A stretch of 64,000 bases of DNA, from NCBI RefSeq assembly GCF_029222925.1, contig NZ_JARHUI010000006.1:295685-359684 (forward strand), in the 5' to 3' direction. Position 1 is the first letter of the stretch. Each line of letters starts with the position of its first letter. Below the pieces are notes generated by a model. It did no database searches. It saw only the letters and a list, made by a program, of their open reading frames with translations, and was not told where the DNA came from. Position numbers and translations under genes: made by a program. This document shows, piece by piece, positions 54,041 through 63,694 of the stretch. The stretch comes from Algoriphagus sp. CAU 1675. Its GTDB lineage: Bacteria > Bacteroidota > Bacteroidia > Cytophagales > Cyclobacteriaceae.

Positions 54041-54056
54041 TATGTTTTAAAGTGGA

Positions 54057-55385
54057 TTACTTTTCTAAAAGTTCCTTGAAATCATCAATACTGATATCCT
54101 TTTCCTTCATCGCGATTTTTTCTTGAACGAAGGCTAAAACTTTGTCATTTTGAACAGATGTCAGCATGTTCATATAGTTTTGACCGTCGTTACCTTTGAG
54201 GTAATTGTCAACAAACATATCCATGCTTTCTTCCATTTGGGATCCAAGTCCAGAAGAAGCAAATTGTTCTCGGATCATTTCTTTGGTCTTTTCGATCACA
54301 TCAGCATGCTCTGCCTGGATTTGATTTGCTTTTGCAAGCTCATTGGAAACCAATGACCAGATTAGTTGCTTGGCATAGATAGGGAATTCTTTTTCCACAT
54401 CTTCTTCGGTAACCTTACCTTCATTCGCTTTGAACAACCACTCTTTCAAAAAGTCTTCAGGTAGATCCAAGTTTGCTTTTTCAACCAAAACCTTTTTCAA
54501 TTCTTCCTCTGTAAACACCTTTGACTCTCTGTCATAGCTGGCTTGAAGTGTCTCTCTTACTTTTTCAGTAAATTCCTCTTCAGTTTTCACTTGGTCAGGA
54601 CCGAAGATTTTGTCGAAGAACTCTTGGTTCATCTCGGCTTCTTTGGTGCGGTTGATGTTTTTCACGGTAAAAGTGAAAGCACCTTTGGTGTGTTCCAATT
54701 CATCCTTGGAAAGGCCAAATGCCTCAGACCATTCTCCTTTTTTAACCTCTTTGCCATCAAATTCCACAACGGTATCTTTTCCGATTCCGATGAATTTTCC
54801 TGCAAATTTCTTAGTGACCTTTGACAAAGGAAGAGAAAGGGTTTTAGAGAAGTCTCCTTCAGTTGATTTCAAGTCACCATAGATGTTGTCACCGGCTTCA
54901 GAGGTCTCTGGATTGCTGCTTTCGCCGTACTGGGACTTCAGGTTTTCTATGGTTTCATTGACCAGCTTATCGTCAACTTTAATGGAATATTTGGTCGCCT
55001 TGATTTTGGAATCCAAAGGAAGTTCGAAATTCTCAATAAATCCGATTTTGTATTCGAATTCAAAATCCTTCTGGTTTTTCCAGTCGATTTTGTCCTCTGT
55101 AGACTCAACAGGAAGAGGGTCTCCCAAGACTCTGAAAGTTTGTTCCTTAAGGTATCCATTTAGAGCTTCTCCTAAAATGGTATTGATTTCCTCAACCAAA
55201 AGGGAAGTCCCATACATGTTTTTCACCATAGAAACAGGCGCTTTGCCAGGTCTAAAGCCTCTGATATTGGCTTTCTTGGCATAGTCTTTCAGTTTCGCAT
55301 CAACCTTAGGTTGATAATCTGCTTCTGTTAGTTTAATTTTAATAGAAGCTTGATTTGCTGAATGCTTGTCTAGTGTGATTTCCAA
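54057..55385 (-). CDS. tig: Trigger factor
   Basis: 442 residues, the ribosome-bound chaperone and prolyl isomerase. The ribosome-binding tail is NIRGFRPGKAPVSMVKNMYG, the middle FKBP-like domain is shortened and divergent, and the C-terminal helical part is long. The start is a TTG codon: an in-frame TAA lies five codons upstream and no ATG is available between. Gene order tRNA-Leu, tig, clpP, clpX is typical of this phylum. Confidence 0.95.
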   Translation of the reverse strand: MEITLDKHSANQASIKIKLTEADYQPKVDAKLKDYAKKANIRGFRPGKAPVSMVKNMYGTSLLVEEINTILGEALNGYLKEQTFRVLGDPLPVESTEDKIDWKNQKDFEFEYKIGFIENFELPLDSKIKATKYSIKVDDKLVNETIENLKSQYGESSNPETSEAGDNIYGDLKSTEGDFSKTLSLPLSKVTKKFAGKFIGIGKDTVVEFDGKEVKKGEWSEAFGLSKDELEHTKGAFTFTVKNINRTKEAEMNQEFFDKIFGPDQVKTEEEFTEKVRETLQASYDRESKVFTEEELKKVLVEKANLDLPEDFLKEWLFKANEGKVTEEDVEKEFPIYAKQLIWSLVSNELAKANQIQAEHADVIEKTKEMIREQFASSGLGSQMEESMDMFVDNYLKGNDGQNYMNMLTSVQNDKVLAFVQEKIAMKEKDISIDDFKELLEK

Positions 55386-55478
55386 GGCGCTTAAAATTTA
55401 AGATGAGTTGAACTAAAAACCCCCAATCTCTTTCCTGCTTCGCAAAGACAGTGTAGTGATTGAGGGTTCGGTATGTTG

Positions 55479-55561
55479 TGCGGATGGAGGGACTCGAACC
55501 CCCATGCCTCGCGGCGCTAGATCCTAAGTCTAGTGCGTCTACCAATTTCGCCACATCCGCA
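55479..55561 (-). tRNA. tRNA-Leu (anticodon UAG)
   Basis: On the minus strand, acceptor arms TGCGGAT and ATCCGCA, D arm with GTGGCGAAATTGGTAGACGC, anticodon stem CTAGA / TCTAG around loop CTTAGGA (anticodon TAG), and the T arm with GGGTTCGAGTCCC. Length is 83 with a leucine-type extended variable arm. The 3' CCA is not encoded. It lies 93 bases upstream of tig on the same strand. Confidence 0.97.
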
Positions 55562-55722
55562 ATAAATCTCAATTTTTCGCCGAGTTGATTTTCCGGTTTC
55601 AAATTGTGGATGCAAAGGTAGATACTAATTTACAATTTGCAAGTGCTGATGAAAAAAAAATATTTTCAAAAAGCATGTTTCCTTGATTGCCCCTTCCCAT
55701 TTTTGTAGTAAATTCCTATTGT

Positions 55723-57942
55723 ATGATTCAAGTGGATTTAGAAGAAGAAAGAAAAGAGATTCTCAAACGGTATCGGAAATTGCTCCGGTTAGCCAAACCC
55801 TTTCTGAAAGATGGTGATGCCAAGCTAATAAAAAAGGCATTTAATGTTTCCTTGGAGGCTCATAGGCACATGCGTCGCAAATCTGGGGAACCTTATATAT
55901 ACCATCCTTTAGAGGTGGCCTTGGTTTGTGTGGAAGAAATCGGTCTTGGGACTACATCCATTGTTTCTGCACTGCTGCATGACGTGGTTGAGGATACCGA
56001 TTGGGAACTTGAAGACATCGAAAGAGAATTTGGGCACAAGGTCATGACGATTATAGATGGACTGACCAAGATTGCAGGTGTGTTTGAATACGGAAGTTCT
56101 CAACAGGCCGAAAACTTTAGGAAGATGCTCCTGACCCTATCCGATGATGTTCGGGTGATCTTAATAAAATTGGCCGACAGGTTGAACAATATGAGGACTT
56201 TGTCTTCAATGCCTAGGCATAAACAGTTGAAGATTGCATCTGAGACAATGTACCTGTATGCTCCGCTCGCCCACAGACTTGGCTTGTATGCCATAAAATC
56301 TGAGCTGGAGGATCTTTACCTAAAGTATACCGAAGCGGAAAGTTACAGGGACATAGTCCAAAAGATCAACGAATCTAAATCCTACAGAAATAAATTTATC
56401 AGAAGTTTTGTTCAACCTGTAGAAGAGGAGTTGGAAAGGCAAGGTTTTAAATTCACCATCAAAGGAAGGCCCAAATCTGTTTATTCCATTTACAATAAAA
56501 TGAAGAAACAGGGAATTCCTTTTGAGGAGGTATATGATCTTTTTGCAGTAAGAATAATATTGGATAGTGATTTAGAGAATGAAAAAGCAGATTGTTGGCA
56601 GGTTTATTCTATCGTCACGGACTTTTATAGGCCTAATCCAGACAGATTGAGAGACTGGATCAGTACTCCCCGTTCCAATGGTTATGAGTCTCTTCATACG
56701 ACTGTTATGAGCAATACTGGCCAATGGGTTGAGGTTCAGATAAGGACTACCCGCATGGATGATATTGCAGAAAGAGGGTATGCTGCCCATTGGAAATACA
56801 AGGAAAAAGACTCGGGAGGAAAATCCACTTCAGGATTGGATGATTGGATCGGGCAGGTAAGAAGTATGCTGGAATCCAATGATGGGAATGCCATTGAGTT
56901 TATGGATGATTTCAGGGGCAACTTGTTTCATGAGGAGGTTTTCGTTTTTACCCCAAAAGGAGATTTGAAAGTTTTGCCCTTCGGAGCCACGGCTTTGGAT
57001 TTTGCATTTGAGATCCATACAGAGGTGGGGGCCAAGTGTATAGGAGCCAAGGTCAATCAGAGACTTGTCCCAATCAATCATAAATTAAAAAATGGAGATC
57101 AGGTAGAAATACTCACTTCCAATAAGCAGAAGCCTACAGAGGACTGGCTAAACAATGTGGTGACCTCAAGGGCTAAAGCGAAGATTAAAGATGCGCTAAG
57201 GGAAGAAAAAAAATCTTCGATTTTGGATGGTAAGGAGATTGTCCAGCGTAAGCTCAAGCAGATGAAGATGGAGTTCAACTCCGAAACGGTGGAGAAATTG
57301 AGAGCTTATTTTGAACTGAAGACCGCGAATGACTTTTATTATCGGGTTGGAAAAGGGATCATCGATTCTACCTCAATCAAATCCTTTAAGGACTTCAAGG
57401 ATACCCAAAAACTCCGACAAAAATCCATGCAGGAAAAAGTAAAAGACGAGTTATCTTTTACCAAGGAAATCAAAAGCCTCAAAGGTCCTGATCATGATCA
57501 ATTGTTGATAGGAGAGGATATGGATGTGGTGGACTATATTTTGGCAAAGTGCTGTAACCCCATACCAGGAGACGATGTTTTTGGTTTTGTAACCGTCAAC
57601 GAGGGGATTAAAATTCACAGAACTTCATGTCCAAATGCCTTGGAGCTTTTGTCCAATCATGGGAATAGAGTGATCAAAGCTAGATGGACTAGCCAAAAGG
57701 AAATTGCCTTTTTGGCTGGGCTTCATATAATTGGTACAGATCGGGTTGGTTTGATCAATGACTTGACCAAGGTGATTTCCAATGAATTAAAAGTAAATAT
57801 GCGCTCTATTACCGTAGATTCTGATGCGGGTGTTTTTGAAGGAACTATCAAGTTGTACGTACACAGTACCAGTCATTTGGATCAATTGATGAAAAACCTT
57901 TCCCAAGTGGAAGGGATAATTAAGGTTACACGTTTTGATTAA
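55723..57942 (+). CDS. Bifunctional (p)ppGpp synthetase/hydrolase (RelA/SpoT family)
   Basis: 739 residues. The HD hydrolase domain (about residues 45-190) has HPLEVA, LLHDVVEDTDW and DRLNNMRTL. The synthetase domain has GRPKSVYSIYNKMKKQ and YDLFAVRIILDS. TGS (VFTPKGDLKVLPFGATALDFA) and C-terminal ACT domains follow. The intact HD motif means it should both make and degrade (p)ppGpp. The frame is open to 55687, but the ATG at 55723 (MIQVDLEEERKE) fits homologues. It is divergent from the tRNA-tig cluster. Confidence 0.96.
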   Translation: MIQVDLEEERKEILKRYRKLLRLAKPFLKDGDAKLIKKAFNVSLEAHRHMRRKSGEPYIYHPLEVALVCVEEIGLGTTSIVSALLHDVVEDTDWELEDIEREFGHKVMTIIDGLTKIAGVFEYGSSQQAENFRKMLLTLSDDVRVILIKLADRLNNMRTLSSMPRHKQLKIASETMYLYAPLAHRLGLYAIKSELEDLYLKYTEAESYRDIVQKINESKSYRNKFIRSFVQPVEEELERQGFKFTIKGRPKSVYSIYNKMKKQGIPFEEVYDLFAVRIILDSDLENEKADCWQVYSIVTDFYRPNPDRLRDWISTPRSNGYESLHTTVMSNTGQWVEVQIRTTRMDDIAERGYAAHWKYKEKDSGGKSTSGLDDWIGQVRSMLESNDGNAIEFMDDFRGNLFHEEVFVFTPKGDLKVLPFGATALDFAFEIHTEVGAKCIGAKVNQRLVPINHKLKNGDQVEILTSNKQKPTEDWLNNVVTSRAKAKIKDALREEKKSSILDGKEIVQRKLKQMKMEFNSETVEKLRAYFELKTANDFYYRVGKGIIDSTSIKSFKDFKDTQKLRQKSMQEKVKDELSFTKEIKSLKGPDHDQLLIGEDMDVVDYILAKCCNPIPGDDVFGFVTVNEGIKIHRTSCPNALELLSNHGNRVIKARWTSQKEIAFLAGLHIIGTDRVGLINDLTKVISNELKVNMRSITVDSDAGVFEGTIKLYVHSTSHLDQLMKNLSQVEGIIKVTRFD

Positions 57943-57955
57943 AAGCTTGAATCAA

Positions 57956-57980
57956 TTTTGTCCAACAAAAGTTATATTTG
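57956..57980 (+). promoter_or_regulatory. Promoter and inverted repeat before the Fur-family gene
   Basis: The -7 element TATATTTG is at 57973..57980, 17 bases before the ATG. Directly upstream TTTTGT, CCA, ACAAAA (57956..57970) forms a perfect 6-bp inverted repeat, a candidate operator. Confidence 0.45.
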
Positions 57981-57996
57981 AAAAAAATAGCCTGCA

Positions 57997-58464
57997 ATGT
58001 CTTTGAATGCCACCCTTTTCGAAGAGGTCAAAAAAATTTTTACCGCATATCTTGAAAATCAAAAACTCCGGAAAACTCCGGAGCGGTATGCGATTCTCGA
58101 AGAAATTTACAGTCGTACAGGACACTTTGATGTAGAGTCTCTCTACATCAGCATGAAAAACAAAAATTACCGGGTCAGTAGGGCAACGGTGTACAATACC
58201 TTGGATCTATTGGTGGAGTGCGATTTGGTTACCAAGCATCAATTTGGTAAAAATCTGGCTCAGTTCGAGAAATCTTACGGCTATAAGCAGCACGATCACC
58301 TAATTTGCGTTGATTGCAATCAAGTACTTGAATTTTGTGATCCGCGTATCCAAAATATCCAAAATACCGTAGGAGATATCTTAAACTTCAAGGTGCTGCA
58401 CCATTCCCTGATTTTGTATGGTGCCTGCTCCAAAGAAAATTGTGAAAACAGACCAAGTGAATAA
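57997..58464 (+). CDS. Fur family transcriptional regulator
   Basis: 155 residues with the N-terminal winged helix ([43 protein letters not shown]) and the C-terminal metal domain ([24 protein letters not shown]), which contains the two CxxC-type structural zinc pairs. Whether it is a Fur, Zur or PerR type cannot be read off directly. It lies between rel and a STAS gene whose start is 3 bases beyond its stop. Confidence 0.93.
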   Translation: MSLNATLFEEVKKIFTAYLENQKLRKTPERYAILEEIYSRTGHFDVESLYISMKNKNYRVSRATVYNTLDLLVECDLVTKHQFGKNLAQFEKSYGYKQHDHLICVDCNQVLEFCDPRIQNIQNTVGDILNFKVLHHSLILYGACSKENCENRPSE

Positions 58465-58467
58465 CCC

Positions 58468-58809
58468 ATGAAATTGACTTACCAGCTAGAAAAGAGTCCA
58501 AAGGCTCATTACTTACATATACAAGGAGATTTGATTGGAGATGAGGTAGGACCCAAACTTGTAGAGTTGGTGTCTGATGCGGTTCAGGAAGGTGTCAGGA
58601 ATTTTGTGGTAGACCTTAGTGAAGTTAGATATATCAGTTCCAGTGGAATTGGATTATTGATTACCATGCTGACAAAAATGAGAAATGTAGGAGGGGAAGT
58701 GTTGCTGACTTCTCCCTCAGAGCATGTAAAAAAATTGCTAATCATCACAAAGCTCAATAATATATTCACGGTTTATGATTCGATTCAGGCAGCTAAAGAT
58801 GCCATTTGA
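58468..58809 (+). CDS. STAS domain protein (anti-sigma factor antagonist)
   Basis: 113 residues, one STAS domain. The region VDLSEVRYISSSGIGLLI contains the Ser that is phosphorylated in SpoIIAA-type antagonists. It may act in a partner-switching pathway with an anti-sigma kinase not present here. The 3-base gap to the Fur gene suggests one transcript. The terminator is at 58833..58857. Confidence 0.9.
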   Translation: MKLTYQLEKSPKAHYLHIQGDLIGDEVGPKLVELVSDAVQEGVRNFVVDLSEVRYISSSGIGLLITMLTKMRNVGGEVLLTSPSEHVKKLLIITKLNNIFTVYDSIQAAKDAI

Positions 58810-58832
58810 AAGGAAACCTCTTGATTAATGAG

Positions 58833-58857
58833 AGCTCTCGGAAGAGGGCTTTTTTTG
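58833..58857 (+). terminator. Rho-independent terminator after the STAS gene
   Basis: AGCTCTC and GAGGGCT (one G-T pair) with a short loop and a run of T residues. Confidence 0.8.
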
Positions 58858-58958
58858 TTTCTTGAACTACCAGAAATAATAAATAGCCTTTTTCCCTTGG
58901 TTTTCTTTGGGCTTATCGCAAATTTCGCCCTTCAAAAAGACTTTGCATAACTGATTAG

Positions 58959-60242
<1,284 letters not shown>

Positions 60243-60263
60243 CTGAAAAGGGTTTCAAAATTT

Positions 60264-60297
60264 AGCCTCTAAACACAAGTTTGGAGGCTTTTTTTTA
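60264..60297 (+). terminator. Rho-independent terminator of purA
   Basis: AGCCTC(T)AAAC and GTTT(G)GAGGCT with a 4-base loop, then a run of eight T. Confidence 0.93.
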
Positions 60298-60347
60298 ATT
60301 ATGGAGTTTTTAACTCTATCTTGGAAGAAGATTCAGACCTTTATTCC

Positions 60348-62675
60348 TTGAGTTTTCGGATATTATTTTCAGCCTTCTTCCTGTGCTTGATCAGTCTCAA
60401 TTCATATGGTCAGGTAGGCTTTCCCTATTGCGAGACTTTTGGGGGTAGTACTACCCAATCGGCCACCATCTATGGTGCTGATGCGGTTTTGGTGTCCGGA
60501 GTTCTGAGATTGACCTCCAATGAAACTGGTCAAAGGGGCTACGTTTATGTGGATATTCCTTTTTCTTCACTTTTTGGAATCAAGGCTTCCTTTGAGTATT
60601 TCAGTTATGGAGGAACAGGAGCAGATGGATTGACATTCTTTCTGTTTGATGCTGCAGTTCCAAATTTTGCAATTGGGGGATTCGGAGGTTCTTTAGGTTA
60701 TTCCAAGAGGGGCAATGAACCTGGGTTGGCGGGAGCTTATTTAGGAATTGGCTTCGATGAATATGGGAATTTTGGAAATACTTCAGAAGGAAAATCGGGA
60801 GGATTTCCCGGAGTTGGAGATGGTTTGGCCCCTGATGCCATTGTAGTAAGAGGCCCGGGAAATGGTTTTTTGGGGTATGACTTCATAATGGGTAAAAGGA
60901 CAATGGAAGACGGTGTAAATGGACTACCCATTAATCAACAGTTTCCTATCAGTTCGGGAGGAACAGGAACTTCCCGGATTACAACCCCTAATCAGGCAGG
61001 ATATAGAAAGGTGTTCATTAATTTGGAGCCCAACCCAAATGATGTGGGTTACCTTCTTACCTTAGAAATGGAAGTGACTACTGAGCCAAATAACCCTCGT
61101 TTGGTGACGATTTTTGATAAAATACCTTATCAGTTTAGCGCTCCGGATAATTTGAAGGTGGGCTTTTCTGCCTCAACTGGAGGAAGTACTAATTTTCATG
61201 AAATCAAAAATTTGATAGTGGAGGTATCCAATGATGAGGGACTTTTAGATCCCGAGGGAGTGGACTTTTCGGATATAGCTTCCTGTGAGGGACAGGAGAA
61301 CACTTATTTTATAACGGATGAGGAGGTGGTACTGCCAAATCCAAACAGCGTGATCCGCTGTCTACAGTTTTACAAGTCTCTAGATGATATTGAAGAAGAA
61401 AGCTCAGACATTTGTTCACAAGGGAAGTGCAGAGAAGAAAATAGGGAGTTGGTATTGGATCAGGGGATTTTTAGAGCTGGAGATGTGGGTGGTGATTTCA
61501 CTTTTTTTCCCTTTGAAGGATTTACTGGACAAACTGTGACAGTTTTCTATACCATCACCGATAGCTATGGAAAGACCTCTGAGGGAAATTCTATGACTCT
61601 GCTGATTCAGGAATCTCCTGAGCCGGTCAGTGTATTCCCGGAAGGTGCCGCTGAGCTCAAAGAATTGGTGAGACTCTGTCCTGAGGAAACTTTCACCTTG
61701 GAAGCTAGGGGAGAAGAAGTTTATGAACGATTTGAGTGGTATAAAGATGGAGAACTTTTGGCAGGGGAAGAAGACGCTATATTGACACTGGACAGTGAAG
61801 GAGAATATTATGCTGTTGTATATAATAGAAAAAATTGCCCCAGTGTATCAAATATCGTCAAGATTGAATATCCCGAATTCCCTGAACCAGTCTTGAGGCT
61901 TCCAGTAGTTGGGTGCGTACCTGGGGAGCCTGTGGATGGTAGAACAGGGATTCTAAATTTTGATTTAAATGCTTTTGATTATCAATTGTCCGATGGAGTA
62001 AATACCTGGGTCAATGAGGAAATCGAAGAATTGTTTCAATCAGGTATTTATGAATTAAGGTTGAAACATAAGGACTTGAGTTGTTTTTCCGAACCTTTTC
62101 CTTTTGAAATTGTGATTCTGGAAAGGGAGTTACTTGCGGATTTTGAATTTGAAGTTCAAGGTACTGGTATTCAGAATGATGAGGATGGCGGGATTTTTTC
62201 CGATGATATACTGCAGTTCATGGATTTGTCAGACGACCGGGCAATAGAATGGTTTTGGGATTTTGGAGACGGTAGTTTTTCCTCAGAAAAGAATCCTACT
62301 CATGTTTTTGGAAAAAAAGGAGACTTTGAAATTACCTTGACAATTACGGATGAATACGGATGTCAAAAGTCCGTGAGCAAGCTGCTTTCCATTACCAAAA
62401 GCTACAGGATCATGGTTCCCAATGCTTTTACTCCAAATGATTCTGAGAATCAGTATTTCACTCCAAAGTATAAGGGCTTAGTATGTGTGGAATTATTGGT
62501 GTTTAATCTTTGGGGAGATCTGATTTTCAGATCAGAGGAATTAAATGGCCAAGGTTGGGATGGGAAGCTTGAGGGTAAATTGCTGGATGCGGGTTGGTTT
62601 GTATTTCGCTTCAATGCGGTTTCAGTTGATGGGGAAAAGATTGTCAAGACCGGTAAATTCAAATTGGTAAGATGA
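60348..62675 (+). CDS. T9SS-secreted protein with lectin-like, Ig-like and PKD domains (type B C-terminal domain)
   Basis: About 775 residues. The frame starts at TTG 60321, but TTG at 60348 gives a cleaner signal peptide (SFRILFSAFFLCLISLNSYG); no ATG fits. An L-type-lectin-like domain spans about residues 30-300 (GADGLTFFLFD; LGIGFDEYGNFGN). Linker/Ig-like regions follow, then a PKD domain with WFWDFGDGSFSSEKNPTHVF, and a C-terminal type B sorting domain (VPNAFTPNDSENQYF). This is a cell-surface or secreted adhesin/polysaccharide-binding protein exported by type IX secretion. The following PorP/SprF gene overlaps by 4 bases. Confidence 0.88.
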   Translation: MSFRILFSAFFLCLISLNSYGQVGFPYCETFGGSTTQSATIYGADAVLVSGVLRLTSNETGQRGYVYVDIPFSSLFGIKASFEYFSYGGTGADGLTFFLFDAAVPNFAIGGFGGSLGYSKRGNEPGLAGAYLGIGFDEYGNFGNTSEGKSGGFPGVGDGLAPDAIVVRGPGNGFLGYDFIMGKRTMEDGVNGLPINQQFPISSGGTGTSRITTPNQAGYRKVFINLEPNPNDVGYLLTLEMEVTTEPNNPRLVTIFDKIPYQFSAPDNLKVGFSASTGGSTNFHEIKNLIVEVSNDEGLLDPEGVDFSDIASCEGQENTYFITDEEVVLPNPNSVIRCLQFYKSLDDIEEESSDICSQGKCREENRELVLDQGIFRAGDVGGDFTFFPFEGFTGQTVTVFYTITDSYGKTSEGNSMTLLIQESPEPVSVFPEGAAELKELVRLCPEETFTLEARGEEVYERFEWYKDGELLAGEEDAILTLDSEGEYYAVVYNRKNCPSVSNIVKIEYPEFPEPVLRLPVVGCVPGEPVDGRTGILNFDLNAFDYQLSDGVNTWVNEEIEELFQSGIYELRLKHKDLSCFSEPFPFEIVILERELLADFEFEVQGTGIQNDEDGGIFSDDILQFMDLSDDRAIEWFWDFGDGSFSSEKNPTHVFGKKGDFEITLTITDEYGCQKSVSKLLSITKSYRIMVPNAFTPNDSENQYFTPKYKGLVCVELLVFNLWGDLIFRSEELNGQGWDGKLEGKLLDAGWFVFRFNAVSVDGEKIVKTGKFKLVR

Positions 62676-63694
62676 AGAGGTTACTATGGGTTTTGGGATT
62701 ACTATTGTTGCCTTTGACTTTTTCAAATGCTCAAGATGTCCAGTATTCGCAGTTTTATGCCAACCCTTTTTATATAAACCCGGCTTTTGTCGGAAGTACT
62801 GATGAAAGAAGAGTGGGGATTAATTTCAGGAATCAATGGCCTGCGTTGGATCAAAGTTTTATTGCCTATACGGCCTATGCTGATTTTTTTTCACCGGAAA
62901 TAAATTCTGGATTTGGAATGGTGATCTCCGGAGCCAAAGAATCATTTACACAAACTCAGTACAATGAAATTGGATCAGTTTATAGTTATAGATTACATCT
63001 TGGTGAACATAACTTCTTGCAGGCAGGTATGCAGGGGAGTTTTTTGATGAGAGATGCTTTTTTTGACGAAGTGATATTAGGATCTCAGTTGGATATAGAC
63101 AGAGGAGTGGTCATTGGTGAGCCGGGAGCTGGTTTTGAAGAAGATAGTAAAATCCGTGCAGCTGATCTTCATGCAGGATTACTTTTCTATGGGAAGAAAG
63201 TTTGGTTTGGGGTTTCCGCCTTTCATCTATTGGAGCCTTCCAATAGTTATTTGGAAATTGACAGGAATTCATTGCCCATTAGGTATTCAGTTCATGGGGG
63301 ATATCGTTTTCTGCTTTCTCCTGGGGATATCAATGATTATTTCAATAATACCGACCAGGAGCGTTCCATGGCTTTGGCATTCAACTATAAGGAGCAAGGA
63401 GTTTTTTCACAATTGGATTTAGGCTTTGAATTTTATTTTGAGCCTTTGGTTTTGGGTTTGTGGTATCGTGGTTTACCAACAAAGTATAATTTGCCTAATA
63501 ATGAATCATTGGTCGCTTTGATTGGTGTCGCCTTGTCTTCCGGACTAGATATTGGGTATAGTTTTGATTTTTCTGTTTCCAAGTTAGGTCAATCCTACTC
63601 TGGAGGGGCGCATGAAATTTCGGTTCGATATGTATTTTCATCCAAAGACCATCGAAAAGGTTATTTGTCGGCCCTTCCTGCTTTCAGATTTTAG
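62672..63694 (+). CDS. PorP/SprF family type IX secretion outer-membrane protein
   Basis: 340 residues with a signal peptide (VLGLLLLPLTFSNAQ). The hallmark start QYSQFYANPFYINPAF and repeated beta-strand pattern define the PorP/SprF family, outer-membrane proteins linked to T9SS and gliding. SprF helps secrete the large SprB adhesin. The gene overlaps the lectin/PKD gene by 4 bases, so it is likely a dedicated partner of that protein, like SprF for SprB. Confidence 0.93.
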   Translation: MKRLLWVLGLLLLPLTFSNAQDVQYSQFYANPFYINPAFVGSTDERRVGINFRNQWPALDQSFIAYTAYADFFSPEINSGFGMVISGAKESFTQTQYNEIGSVYSYRLHLGEHNFLQAGMQGSFLMRDAFFDEVILGSQLDIDRGVVIGEPGAGFEEDSKIRAADLHAGLLFYGKKVWFGVSAFHLLEPSNSYLEIDRNSLPIRYSVHGGYRFLLSPGDINDYFNNTDQERSMALAFNYKEQGVFSQLDLGFEFYFEPLVLGLWYRGLPTKYNLPNNESLVALIGVALSSGLDIGYSFDFSVSKLGQSYSGGAHEISVRYVFSSKDHRKGYLSALPAFRF

